From contig OX419337.1 of NCBI GenBank assembly GCA_948470475.1, forward strand, positions 27,806,372 to 27,870,371: a stretch of 64,000 nt of DNA. Direction: 5' to 3'. Below the pieces are notes generated by a model. That model saw only the letters and a list, made by a program, of their open reading frames with translations. It did not search any database and was not told the DNA's origin. Within the stretch, counting starts at the first letter, position 1. Every line of letters starts with the position of its first letter. This stretch comes from Galaxea fascicularis. Lineage: Eukaryota; Cnidaria; Anthozoa; Scleractinia; Euphylliidae. This document shows positions 35,734-45,322 of this stretch, one piece after another. The position numbers were made by a program, and so were the translations under genes.

Positions 35734-36672
35734 TTATGTTTTTGGAACCTCACGGATAAGGATTCCATATGGGCGCACATCAACTGTGCCTTGTGCTGGG
35801 GACAACCAGTAATCTGCTCCCACACCAGTATTTGTAGCTGGGATGATCTGAAGATGACCATTTCTCTGATCCGGGTTAACACGATTTTGGAGAACTATTT
35901 TGAACGTCTTCCCATTGTAAGTGAATTGCTGTGCATACAGCCTCTCAACCATATCAAGACTGGGGCTGGTGTAGATGCCTTTACCAAACATAGCTCTGGG
36001 ACCAGGTTTGTACCCATCTTTTACGATCAGATTGGCGCTGGTCATGTTTGTACCATGATAGGAAACGGGCCATTCTCCAGGGGCTTCTGCTGTGCGAATG
36101 CCATTCGGACCAAGCCATTGGTCATTGTCGTACCGTTGAATAACCTTGATCGCAATTCTCTTCCAACCGTATGGTCGCTTGTACTGGAATCCTCCTCGCA
36201 TGTACGTTTTGCCATCATCTTTGGCATAAGTGAAGTCGTAGTCGTAATTAGGATCCAGATCGGCTGTATTAAACCCATACGACGAGCCTCCTCCGGGCAT
36301 TCGAATCACCAGATAGATAGTGTCTTCTGGTTTAATTCCATAATCGTTGACAGTTCGATTATCTTCCAGTGGTTTAGCACAATATACCAGTCTGATCTGA
36401 GCCATCGGTATATCTCGCTTTCTTTCGATTTCAGCCTTTACTTCCTCAATGGTGAACTTTCCTGTTACTTCAATCCTTGCGGTTTCACCCGTCAAGCCAG
36501 TGACGTTCAGATTGAACTTATCTTCACCCGGAGCTTCCAAAGCCAATGGTCTCATCACATAAGTTTGGCGGAAAAGATCATGGATAGAAAATGTGCCTCC
36601 GGTCGTCTGTGGCACCACCTCTGTGCCTAGAATCGCGGAAAATGCAGCGCTTACTAACTCCAAATTCGACAT
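35734..36672 (-). CDS. ubiquitin-like domain fused to ADP-ribosyltransferase-like domain (Ub-ART 2)
   Basis: The intronless 312-residue product is a clear paralogue of the gene at 30119: N-terminal motif (MSNLELVSAAFSAILG then FSIHDLF), ubiquitin-like domain at about 53-129, and ART-like domain at about 164-310. His206 is in YHGT and Tyr234 is in FGKGIYTSP. The ubiquitin-like part is more diverged than in copy 1 (TIYLVIRMPGGG at its end; AGKQ has become CAKP; Ile44 has become Val) but still ends in Gly-Gly. I placed the start at 36672, where the family N-terminus begins; the frame is open to 36729 upstream. It converges with four-RRM copy 2. Confidence 0.85.
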   Translation of the reverse strand: MSNLELVSAAFSAILGTEVVPQTTGGTFSIHDLFRQTYVMRPLALEAPGEDKFNLNVTGLTGETARIEVTGKFTIEEVKAEIERKRDIPMAQIRLVYCAKPLEDNRTVNDYGIKPEDTIYLVIRMPGGGSSYGFNTADLDPNYDYDFTYAKDDGKTYMRGGFQYKRPYGWKRIAIKVIQRYDNDQWLGPNGIRTAEAPGEWPVSYHGTNMTSANLIVKDGYKPGPRAMFGKGIYTSPSLDMVERLYAQQFTYNGKTFKIVLQNRVNPDQRNGHLQIIPATNTGVGADYWLSPAQGTVDVRPYGILIREVPKT

Positions 36673-36830
36673 TTTCAGGAAACGTTCCTCAAAGGTAAAA
36701 ACTGAGCAACGGTACCGACCACCGACCACTCCTTTGTTTGGCTGTATTCCTTCCGGTCTTTCTTGGAAAGGTAGACCGATTTAAATACAAAGCGGAAGTA
36801 ATTATAACTGTAGGTGAAGCGGAGGACACA

Positions 36831-38138
36831 GAGGGTCCAAAGTAGGTTTGGCGGGATGCGGGATGAGGCTTAAAATCAAGGCGGGATGCGGGATACGAAA
36901 AATTTTAGGGGCGGGATACGGGATGAAACTTCCCTGGCGAGACCGGGATGCTTGTATTTTGGCAGGCGGGATGTGGGATGTTTAAAAACTTAATGGCGGG
37001 ATGCGGGATAAAACACGTGAAAAAAGACCTTCAAAAACGGCCATAAAACCTCTTTCAGCAAGATCTCTGTTGATAAAGGAAGTTTTATTTTGGCACACGG
37101 TGCTCAGTGGCGATCTGTTTACACTAAAATAAATACTTTATGATGCATCTGTCATTACGCGGAGTGCGATTGGTTGGTGCTGGGATCCAATTTGACCCCA
37201 ATTTGGATCAATTTGCGTGTACATCGGTGTTCGTGTTCGTCCATTCGTCCAAGGCGCGCAGATACTGATCTGACGATACCTTGTTTTACAATGTGAAATG
37301 AGTTTGTAGACTCTTAAAACAGCTTGCATTTTTTTACTTTTTTAAAGGTCACTTTAACTCTTAAAATCTTTCAGTTGTTTGAAGTTGAAAGTAGGGTATT
37401 TATTGTACTGCGCGAACAGAATCTTGTTGGTTTGTCTTAGTGAAAACAAGACAGCATGCAAATAGACCAAATAATTACTATCTGCTTGTTAGACCATCGC
37501 TCAAAGATCGGCAATATGAAACGCATGTCACGATAAAACAACAGATAGGAGATAGGACAAAGAGCACGCTATTTCATCAATATATATTTTATTTAGAATT
37601 ATCTCCACGGTTTGACTTGTTTACTTTATAGATTATAGAGGTCGGTTCGAGGTCGTTTCTGGGCATGATGGCGACACCGCCGGTAGCCTCGGGCTCATCG
37701 AAGGCAGAAAAGGAAGAAGGTGATGCGAAGGTTTTGTAGGAGAGGAAAGTGGTTTGGGAAACCAGCAAGTTACCCGAGATGTCGACTTTCTAGTCGGTGT
37801 AACATCCCGATTTGGTCGTCCAGTACGGTTTAACAGTCGATTTGTTTTTTAATTTCTGTATACCTTAAGTGGCCCTAGATGAACCGAAGCTCACGTAAGT
37901 AATTCTCTGAATACGTATTAAAATTAAATTAATTATTAAAATCTGAATTGCCATTGAGCTAATCAGTCACAGTTAGTTAAAATGGGTATAAAATTGACTT
38001 TCTCATTTACTATAACGATGAATACTTACGGAGTTTTATGGCGGGATCGGGATGGAGGCTGTCGATATGGCGGGATGGCGGGATAAGGCCGAAAAGGGTG
38101 GCGGGATGCGGGATTGCAAAACCCTATTTTGGACCCTC
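36831..38138. mobile_element. 1.3-kb non-autonomous TIR element with internal GGCGGGATGCGGGAT repeats
   Basis: The ends GAGGGTCCAAAG and its near-complement TTTTGGACCCTC are flanked by GACACA at 36825-36830 and 38139-38144. The duplication may be up to 9 bp, GACACAGAG, depending on the exact border. Clusters of GGCGGGATGCGGGAT and variants lie just inside both ends (36854-37015 and 38040-38115), as subterminal repeats usually do. No transposase frame is seen. It sits about 160 bp upstream of the Ub-ART 2 start. Confidence 0.8.
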
Positions 38139-38184
38139 GACACAGAGGTGGACCAAAATTTTTAAATTGGGCCACTGGGCCCGA

Positions 38185-39192
38185 AAGTTCTTTTAGTCAA
38201 ATTAAGCTCGTTGGGGTGTCCAGTTCAACACTAGAATGGTTCAGGAGCTACATGCATGATCGCCAGCAGTATATACGAATTGGCTCTGAAATGTCTGGAA
38301 TGTGTAAATGTACATTCGGAGTTGCACAAGGATCCATCCTAGGGCCGGCATTATTTAATGTTTACATGAACGATTTGCCGGGCGTTCCAGATTACTGCTC
38401 CTTAGAATCCTATGTAGATTATTCCAAATTACATCTGTCATTCTTGGTTAAAGATATCGATAGCGCAGCTCGACAAATAACCGAAGACCGACCTGAGGAA
38501 AGTGGCTGCATGGTGCTGCCAAAATAGCCTTCTGATTAACCCAGATAAGACGAAATTGCTTTTAATTGGCACCCGTCAAATGCTTCAAAATACGCCTACA
38601 AATCTGGATTTACATGTTACTTTACTGAGGAAAGAGTTGTGTGTGGTTGTTTCAGCGAAGGACCTTGGGGTGTATATGGACGCTACATTGAGTTTTGATG
38701 AACATATAGCAAGTGTTACACCTTCTTGCTTGTCAAGTTTAATAGGGTGAAACACCTTATTAAACGTTGTCAGTGCACTGGTCTTAAGCAAACCCTTTTA
38801 TTGTTCATCTCTCTGGTCTAGTACGGATAAAAATATCAACAAATACACAATGTCCAAAACTTCGCAGCCAAGATTATAACTCGTTCGCAGAAATTTGATC
38901 ACATTACCCATTCTCAAAGAACTGAAATGATTGTCTGCGAATCCATGCTTTTTTTTTACAGTGTGTTTAAGGAGACTGGCCCCTGACTATCTTGTTAAGA
39001 AGTTCAAAAAGAGGTCTGAAATCCACAATAAAGACACACGGAACAAGCAGAAGATGGACATCCCAGGGTACAGATTTTAATCATTTATTGTTCGGCTATA
39101 GTTTTACATATTTTATTGCCGAAAATTGTAATTACTTTGAATAGCCAGAATTTGGAAAGTAATAAAGTTATTATTATTATTATTATTATTAT
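38185..39192 (+). pseudogene. LINE reverse-transcriptase relic, frameshifted, with ATT tail
   Basis: Two overlapping frames (38185-38527 and 38502-38750) read as the palm of a non-LTR reverse transcriptase: STLEWFRSYMHDRQQYI, then GVAQGSILGPALFNVYMNDLP, then YVDYSKL where an active enzyme would have Y/F-ADD, then LLINPDKTKLLLIGT in another frame. The catalytic Asp pair is lost and the frame is broken. The sequence ends in AATAAAG followed by (TTA)n at 39165-39192, the tail of a target-primed insertion. The 5' end is truncated. It is inactive. Confidence 0.8.
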
Positions 39193-40330
39193 ATCGTCGT
39201 CCTCACTTTTTTTTCTGACCAACTGCTAGAAATGGAGGCCTTGAGAATTGTAATCACCCTTGGTGTTCATTTCGTTCCACGCCATTTTGTTCCAAGTCGG
39301 CTGAATCGCGTCGTTCCAAAGAAACGCCGTTTCCTCCTACGGAATAGCCAGTTCGTTCCACTAAAACACTTACAGTCTGACAATTTCAGTATCAAAATTT
39401 CTGTTTGATTTTCCGTATCAACTTGAAACGTGGTCTCCAAATTCTTCAACCCGACTTCGTAAGATTCCCTTTTTCTTCAAAAGAAGAGTAAGAAGTTTGA
39501 TGGAAAGTTGAAAGGAACTGGGCATCGACGAACAAGAGAACCGAGGACATATTTATAGTAAGCAACGAACGAACGAATCGACTTTCTTTCGGAACGAAGC
39601 CACTTTGACTTGGAACGAAACGCCTTGCAACGAAACGACCGGATGGGTACCACCTCGGTCCTTAGAGGCTGAAGCACAGCCGCAAATGTCACAAACCAGG
39701 TTTGTTCCTCCTCCTCCCCCCATGTGAGCAACCACCAAGGCTTGACACGTTCTTGGTTGCTTACTAGAGGTCCGATTTTGCTTTATCTTCAATCAATTTT
39801 ACTAACCACTGTTTTCCCTTAACATAAATATTGTATAAATAGTAGCAGGATGATTTCAACAAGCGTGTTAGAGCTCTTTCGGGGAAATCACCCAAGTTCT
39901 ACATAAACTTTACAATTGCCATATTCATGTGGCCAACCTTTACAATATTGGAGAACGCAACAAATAAACTAATAAACGCCTGTCATGAAGACTATTTTAT
40001 TTCCCCCCGAACCAGCCCCTGCGAGTTACAATAATGATTTATCTTAAATCAGTATTATTTTTTGTCAGGAGTCCACGGCTTCTGTTTTTGTTTAATAAGG
40101 CCATATATTAAACTAACTACAATCTTGGACAGAATAAAAGAGAAATAAAACACCCTTCCCCCCTCCCCCCCCCCCCCCTCAATGATGAATTTGCGCTTAA
40201 GCCAAACCGCGCCCTTTTTTCCATCATTTATATGCGGGGAAGGGGGCTCAAATTTTTCATTTGAATTGATAGGGTAGGATAGAAAAGTGGGGGTAGTTTC
40301 TAGAGAATCAAAAATTTGGTTTTATCAACG

Positions 40331-40361
<31 letters not shown>

Positions 40362-40942
40362 GGGCTCTAAAAACTGTTTTTTCAGAATGCAGGAGGTCAG
40401 TGGGGATTTTCAGGCGGGCATTTTTAGTTTTTCTTGCAAAAGAAAGTAAGAAGAGAAGATCATAACAGCCTCGTTCACAGCCGGTCAATTTGCCCGGTGT
40501 CCGGCCCTTAATGAAACCCCTGAGAGCAAATCGAGGAATTATGGATTGTGTGTAGTTTATATAGTGGAGGAGAAGCTACGCTATCGGTGGTAAAATGGCA
40601 ACGTGAAAAATAGGAATACATTAATTGAATGAAAAGCGTTTTAAGGATGCCGATTTGGAAGATGATAGGATAGGATAGGATGGGATAGGATTAACTTTAT
40701 TTAGACAGGGTAAACTCATCAGTCACCACTATGAAGACTTAAATATATACCAATTGACCGAGATTCTAGCGCCTTTTGAAATTTACATAAGAAAATCAAT
40801 AGCAACAGATTCAATCACCGAGTGGAGACTGGACACAACGTCCCAGGCATCTCTTTTGTGCGTACTGGCCGCGCGCTGCTGGACCTGGTCGTACAAATCT
40901 CCGAGGGTGTTTTTAGCCGAAGGACCTCAGTAACCAAAAGAA
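39193..40942. other. intergenic, repeat-rich, no gene recognised
   Basis: TCGTTCCA phrases at 39265-39360 and the complementary GGAACGAA phrases at 39570-39620 form a loose inverted repeat. A C-run lies at about 40158-40180. Copies of the G/C-rich dispersed repeat seen at the left edge of the window lie at 40160-40510. GGATAGGATAGGATGG is a short tandem motif at about 40669-40690. Confidence 0.45.
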
Positions 40943-42214
40943 ATGAATGTACGCAGTTCTTTCTTTGTGTATCAGTCATTTTCTAGGCTGTTTTCTAGGT
41001 TTGCCAGGTTGACACAACAGGTTCGACCTCTGATCACAGGAAACCCGTCGCGCAGTCCTCGCCAATATGGCGACTTATCGATGACTGGTACGAGAATTAT
41101 CTCCACTAACGTTCCATTGCTTTCCGCGGAGGAACACCCCAAAAAACTAGAAAAAGTATTGAGAGTTCATGAAAGGACAGTATTTGTTACGAACTTTAGA
41201 AATCCTGTGACTGAGGAAACGCTGCGAGAGTATTTTTCTCAATTTGGTGAAATTGAGAATTTTGAATGGGTACGAACGAAAGTAACGCGGCGAACCAAAG
41301 GTTACGCTTTTGTAACGTACAAAAACAAGGAAGACTACGCAAACGTTCTTCGCCAGTCTCATATACTGAATGGTGGCCAACTGATTGTTAAAACAAGCCG
41401 TCCAATACTACCCGAATCGGATACCACGTGCTTCGTCATAGTCAATAATGTGGATGCAAAAATGCGAAAAGAGGATTTGCTGGAACACTTTTCAAAATAC
41501 GGTACTGTGGTGGCAATTGATTGGCCGATTGACAAAGTGGCACGTTCCAGACTTGACCATTGTTTTTTGCAGTTTTCGTCGGAGGAGGAAGTTGAAGAGG
41601 CGGCAAATGATGAGAGACAGATACTTGGTGACCAGGAAGTTTTGGTGCGGAAGAGTACCTCCAGGATTTCGAAACACTTGACCACTACTAACAGGCTGCT
41701 GGTTTTAGCAGACTCAACTGTGGAATCCATTGCAGCATATTTTGGAAAGTTTGGAGAAGTGGAGGCAGTTTGGGGGAATTTTAAAAGTGTTGGACCCAAT
41801 TCCTCTGTTATTCCAATGTTTTCTGTTGTATTCAAGAAAGCCAGTTCTGTTCAAGAAATTAGCAAGCAATCCCATTTCATTAATGATCAAGAAGTTTTCA
41901 CACTACGTGGTGTAAACAAACCTATATTTCAGTTTGAGAAGAAGATTGTTGTAGATGAGTTGCCTGATCTGGTGTCTGCTGAAAATGTTATTCAGCACTT
42001 TCAACAGTTTGGTCCTATTCAGCATTGTCATTTCGCAGAAGATCCAAGAAATGGTCAAAACCTAAACTGTACCATTAACTTTTGTCACCAGGAGAGTGTG
42101 AGGAAAGCAATGATTAATGAAAACCACAATTTATGTGGCAAGCAAGTAAGAGTCCGACGTGTTGGATACAGACATGTAGATAAAACTTCAATGGAGATCA
42201 TAAACCATTTATGA
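40943..42214 (+). CDS. four-RRM protein, predicted mitochondrial, intronless (copy 3)
   Basis: This 423-residue single-exon protein has an Arg/Ser/Phe-rich, acid-free first 45 residues (MNVRSSFFVYQSFSRLFSRF), which is the most convincing mitochondrial presequence of the three copies. RRM1 (about 78-152) is the best preserved in the window, with TVFVTNFR and KGYAFVTYKN fitting RNP2 and RNP1. RRM2 (about 162-237), a degenerate third unit (about 250-328, RLLVLADS and AAYFGKFGEVEAVW) and RRM4 (about 340-415, KIVVDELP and NCTINF) follow. Spacing matches the copies at 5430 and 32682, so the three are paralogues. AATAAA at 42614-42619 is a possible poly(A) signal. No ART partner is seen on its 3' side. 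Confidence 0.85.
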   Translation: MNVRSSFFVYQSFSRLFSRFARLTQQVRPLITGNPSRSPRQYGDLSMTGTRIISTNVPLLSAEEHPKKLEKVLRVHERTVFVTNFRNPVTEETLREYFSQFGEIENFEWVRTKVTRRTKGYAFVTYKNKEDYANVLRQSHILNGGQLIVKTSRPILPESDTTCFVIVNNVDAKMRKEDLLEHFSKYGTVVAIDWPIDKVARSRLDHCFLQFSSEEEVEEAANDERQILGDQEVLVRKSTSRISKHLTTTNRLLVLADSTVESIAAYFGKFGEVEAVWGNFKSVGPNSSVIPMFSVVFKKASSVQEISKQSHFINDQEVFTLRGVNKPIFQFEKKIVVDELPDLVSAENVIQHFQQFGPIQHCHFAEDPRNGQNLNCTINFCHQESVRKAMINENHNLCGKQVRVRRVGYRHVDKTSMEIINHL

Positions 42215-42964
42215 TCTCCAGTTCATAGTGAGGTTAACATAACTTTTGGTTAACAAAATTTTTGTCATCAAAGGAAAAATAAGTTTGTTTTCCAGGTCAT
42301 ATAACTAGTTAAGTGTCCTTTCCAGACTAAGGATTTATTGAAAAATATTACAAGCATTTTTATGGTACATTCATTTTTGAGCACCAGTCAGTGTGTCATA
42401 AAAGACATACTTATATTGGGTAATTTTTCTTGCAAATTGGATTGCATGTTAGGCTGTGTAATACAACTTTATATTCAAAAATATTTAGACAACTTGTTAA
42501 ACTTATCTCCCAACAAATAATTATGTCAAGGGATAAGTTAGACAAGGTGTGATGTGATTATACTGCAGGTTGTGGAAAAACACACTTTTCTTCCACCTTT
42601 TATGTTACAGCAAAATAAATGTTGTACTGAAGAGTATCCATTCCTTTTATCTTTTACTACAAATACCAGCTTTGCATTTCAGATTAGGAAATGTGCAGGG
42701 GCAACAAATTTGAATTTTGATCTAATGGTTTAAAGGGCTAAAACTCTACTCTTTATAACAGAAATCTTCTATGGCATTTGATCAGGCTGTACAAGCACTT
42801 TATTAGAAATAATCCAATGTGATTACTAATGTCATCTTATGAATTGTCAGTGAAGCAGCTTCAGTCGTTGAAACCCCAGTAAACTTGTTGAGATTTAGAT
42901 CTAACTGTATGGATGTTTCTTTACTAAGCTTTTTAACTGGGGGAAGGGGGTTGGTACTCCCATT
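42215..42964. other. 3' UTR and intergenic
   Basis: It contains the likely 3' UTR of four-RRM copy 3 and AT-rich sequence. No other gene is seen. Confidence 0.45.
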
Positions 42965-43165
42965 AATATATAAATAAATAAATAAGTACTTAATTGACCA
43001 CTCCCCTAGAGAGTTTCAGGGACAATGAAACAAATAATACAAATAAAAACAACAGCGTTAAGAATCCCAACTGGCAGGAGTCAGACCAGTTGGCTATTTA
43101 CAAGGATGACTGAGGAGTTGAACCAGGCACCTAGGCCCAGTTCAGACGCCACTCCACTCATGTGC

Positions 43166-43197
<32 letters not shown>

Positions 43198-43320
43198 ACG
43201 ATGGCTGTGTTGAACCTGATATGTATTTTATATTCAGAGAAGGCATTATACATTTATACATTGTCATAATTAATGCGTTTGGTTCGGCACATGAGAAGAG
43301 TGCTGTATGAATCAGTTTCT

Positions 43321-43352
<32 letters not shown>

Positions 43353-43550
43353 TGAATTTAACAATGTTGCTGCACCGAATTAAAACTGCCATACTTAATT
43401 CATCAGTTAGGTTTGGCACATGAGTGGAGTAGTGTCTCAACCAGGCCTTACCCAGAACAACACCAGTCAGTGGACAGAGCAGGATTTAAACCTGGGTCAC
43501 CGCATTGAAATCCAGCACCCTAAATCACTTGGCCATCCTGCTGAGAGCTT
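42965..43550 (-). mobile_element. tRNA-Leu-derived SINE interrupted by a hairpin element
   Basis: Read on the minus strand from 43550, AGCAGGATGGCCAAGTGATT resembles the 5' half of a tRNA-Leu with an A box. GGTTTAAATCC near 43492-43502 resembles a B box. The body shared with 35383-35542 follows (CCAACTGGTCTG, GGGAGTGGTCAATTAAG) and ends in a TTTATTTATTTA tail. Between head and body lies a hairpin element at about 43132-43450. Confidence 0.65.
43132..43450. repeat. hairpin MITE nested in the SINE
   Basis: GGCCCAGTTCAGACGCCACT and CACTCATGTGC at the left are matched by GGCACATGAGTGGAG and GACACTACTC-type complements at the right (CTCAACCAGGCC). A shorter relative of the same family lies at 57471-57593. 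Confidence 0.6.
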
Positions 43551-45322
43551 ATGATTTATGCAATATTATGATAATAATATTAGATAGCAGTGATAATTAT
43601 AATCATGATAATGTACTCTATGCAGCAGTAAACTCAAGCATTTCCCAACCTCTTCAAGGTACACCCCTCCAAACCAAAATGTATTTCTTGTTTCAAATAT
43701 CACATTAATGAGACCATCTCTTTGTCATTTATGGAAGAGAAATTTGCAAAATTAGGGTCTGTGAAAGTGGAGATGAAAAGCAAAAAGCAACTAGACATAA
43801 AATGGGAAGAAAAACTGATGCAGTAATACAACACCATTCTGAAACTGCAATTGCGGAAGAACCATATTGGGTTATGTAACACAGTTTTATCTTTTTTCTG
43901 GGTTAAATTGAATTGGATGAGCTCATTTCAGTCCAGGTGAAAAAAGCCAGAACTGGCTAGCAAGTGCAATTAACAGAGCATAAAAAGGGCAGAACATAAG
44001 TGTTTGTTAAAGTGCGCAATTTTCTGTTAAATCAACTCGAAAACCAAAAGCAGACCCTATTGTCTAATGCTTTATAACACCCATTTTGAAATCACTGGAT
44101 ATTCTTGCAGTTTGATTGGTTCTCAACAATACTATTTTCATCCTTTTTTTAGCTCATCAAAATTCAAAACTGGGTTTCCTGAAGTGGATATTAAATAGTA
44201 TTAAAATTTGACAAAAAATGTGAGATTTCAAAATAGTTGCAATAAAGTGCTAATTGAACTTCTTGTCGTGCAATTTTGGGCTGAAACCACACTTGGGATT
44301 CAAACCAAATTGCACTCCAGTCAGTATTAATCAGTCACGCTCTACAAAGCAGGCAAAACCATTACGTCACCTTTTTCAAATACTAAAAGACACATTTTTC
44401 TTCAAATATTTTAAGTAAAATGTACCTACCTTTGGTTTAACTGGGTGGTGTTTTCTCGTGAAAAACTGCAGCGAACTTGAAATCACAAAGAACGCGAATG
44501 TTACTTTGGAAACCGAGTTCGATGGAATATCTGGAATATGCTCATATTTTTCGATGGAACAACTGAAACAAGCTCAATATCACCTATTTAAATATCGCAA
44601 TGAATAGCCAACATATCCTTATTGATGAGATGTTCAAATAATGACCTTCACTTATTTAAAATCACTGAAACTACGAGCAATAAATTAAGACTTACGTTTT
44701 GCTCTGGATGATAAAGCAATGACTTGCAACACTGGTAAAATTTTGTTTTACGTATTTTTGTTTGATTTCCAGCGAAGAATTGTCTCAAAACTGGTTATAG
44801 AGTGTTTCGTTTCATCTCCAAGAATCACATTCTTCTGTTGCTTTGAGCTTAAGCAATTTCCTTGAGATAAAAAGCTTAGTTCATGTTTGCAAACGAAACA
44901 TTGTAGGAAGAACTGAAACTTTGTTTCCCGCGCCAACCGAAGAGAGCGCGCGCCAACCGCGTGCATCACGTGACCTCGGGTGTACCCGCATTTGGGTGTT
45001 AGCAAGTCAGTAGCAAACAAAAACCGTTTGTTTCGGCTAACAAAAAGAAAAACAAGTCAACCAATTCTTTAGCTTTTCTTTCCACCAGGGTGACACAGAA
45101 AGCCGAAATCAAAAGCAAAATCAACAAACGTTTTTTATTTCACCTATAACCGTGACGCAGCTTTATTACCCAACATAAAATAAACCACCGTAATTCACTT
45201 TCTAGGGTGCACATATATCTATTGTGACTCTAAAAAATAAGACAGACGGTTTCTACAGTTGTGATCGTTCCAGTTTTCGGATAAAATCAAAACTAGAAGT
45301 GTTAAATCTCTTTTCCACCTTC
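43551..45322. other. intergenic, no gene recognised
   Basis: AT-rich sequence upstream of nothing recognisable. The minus-strand frame at 44748-45020 has no family features. TTTATT at 45134-45139 (minus-strand AATAAA) may end the HEPN-CARD transcript. Confidence 0.4.

Noticed and set aside
38114..38750. Working reverse transcriptase gene
   Set aside because: The catalytic YADD-type motif reads YVDY, the frame is broken between 38502 and 38527, and the 5' part is missing.
43484..43550. tRNA-Leu gene on the minus strand
   Set aside because: Box-like sequences are present but the arms do not pair as a cloverleaf, and it is joined to a SINE body.
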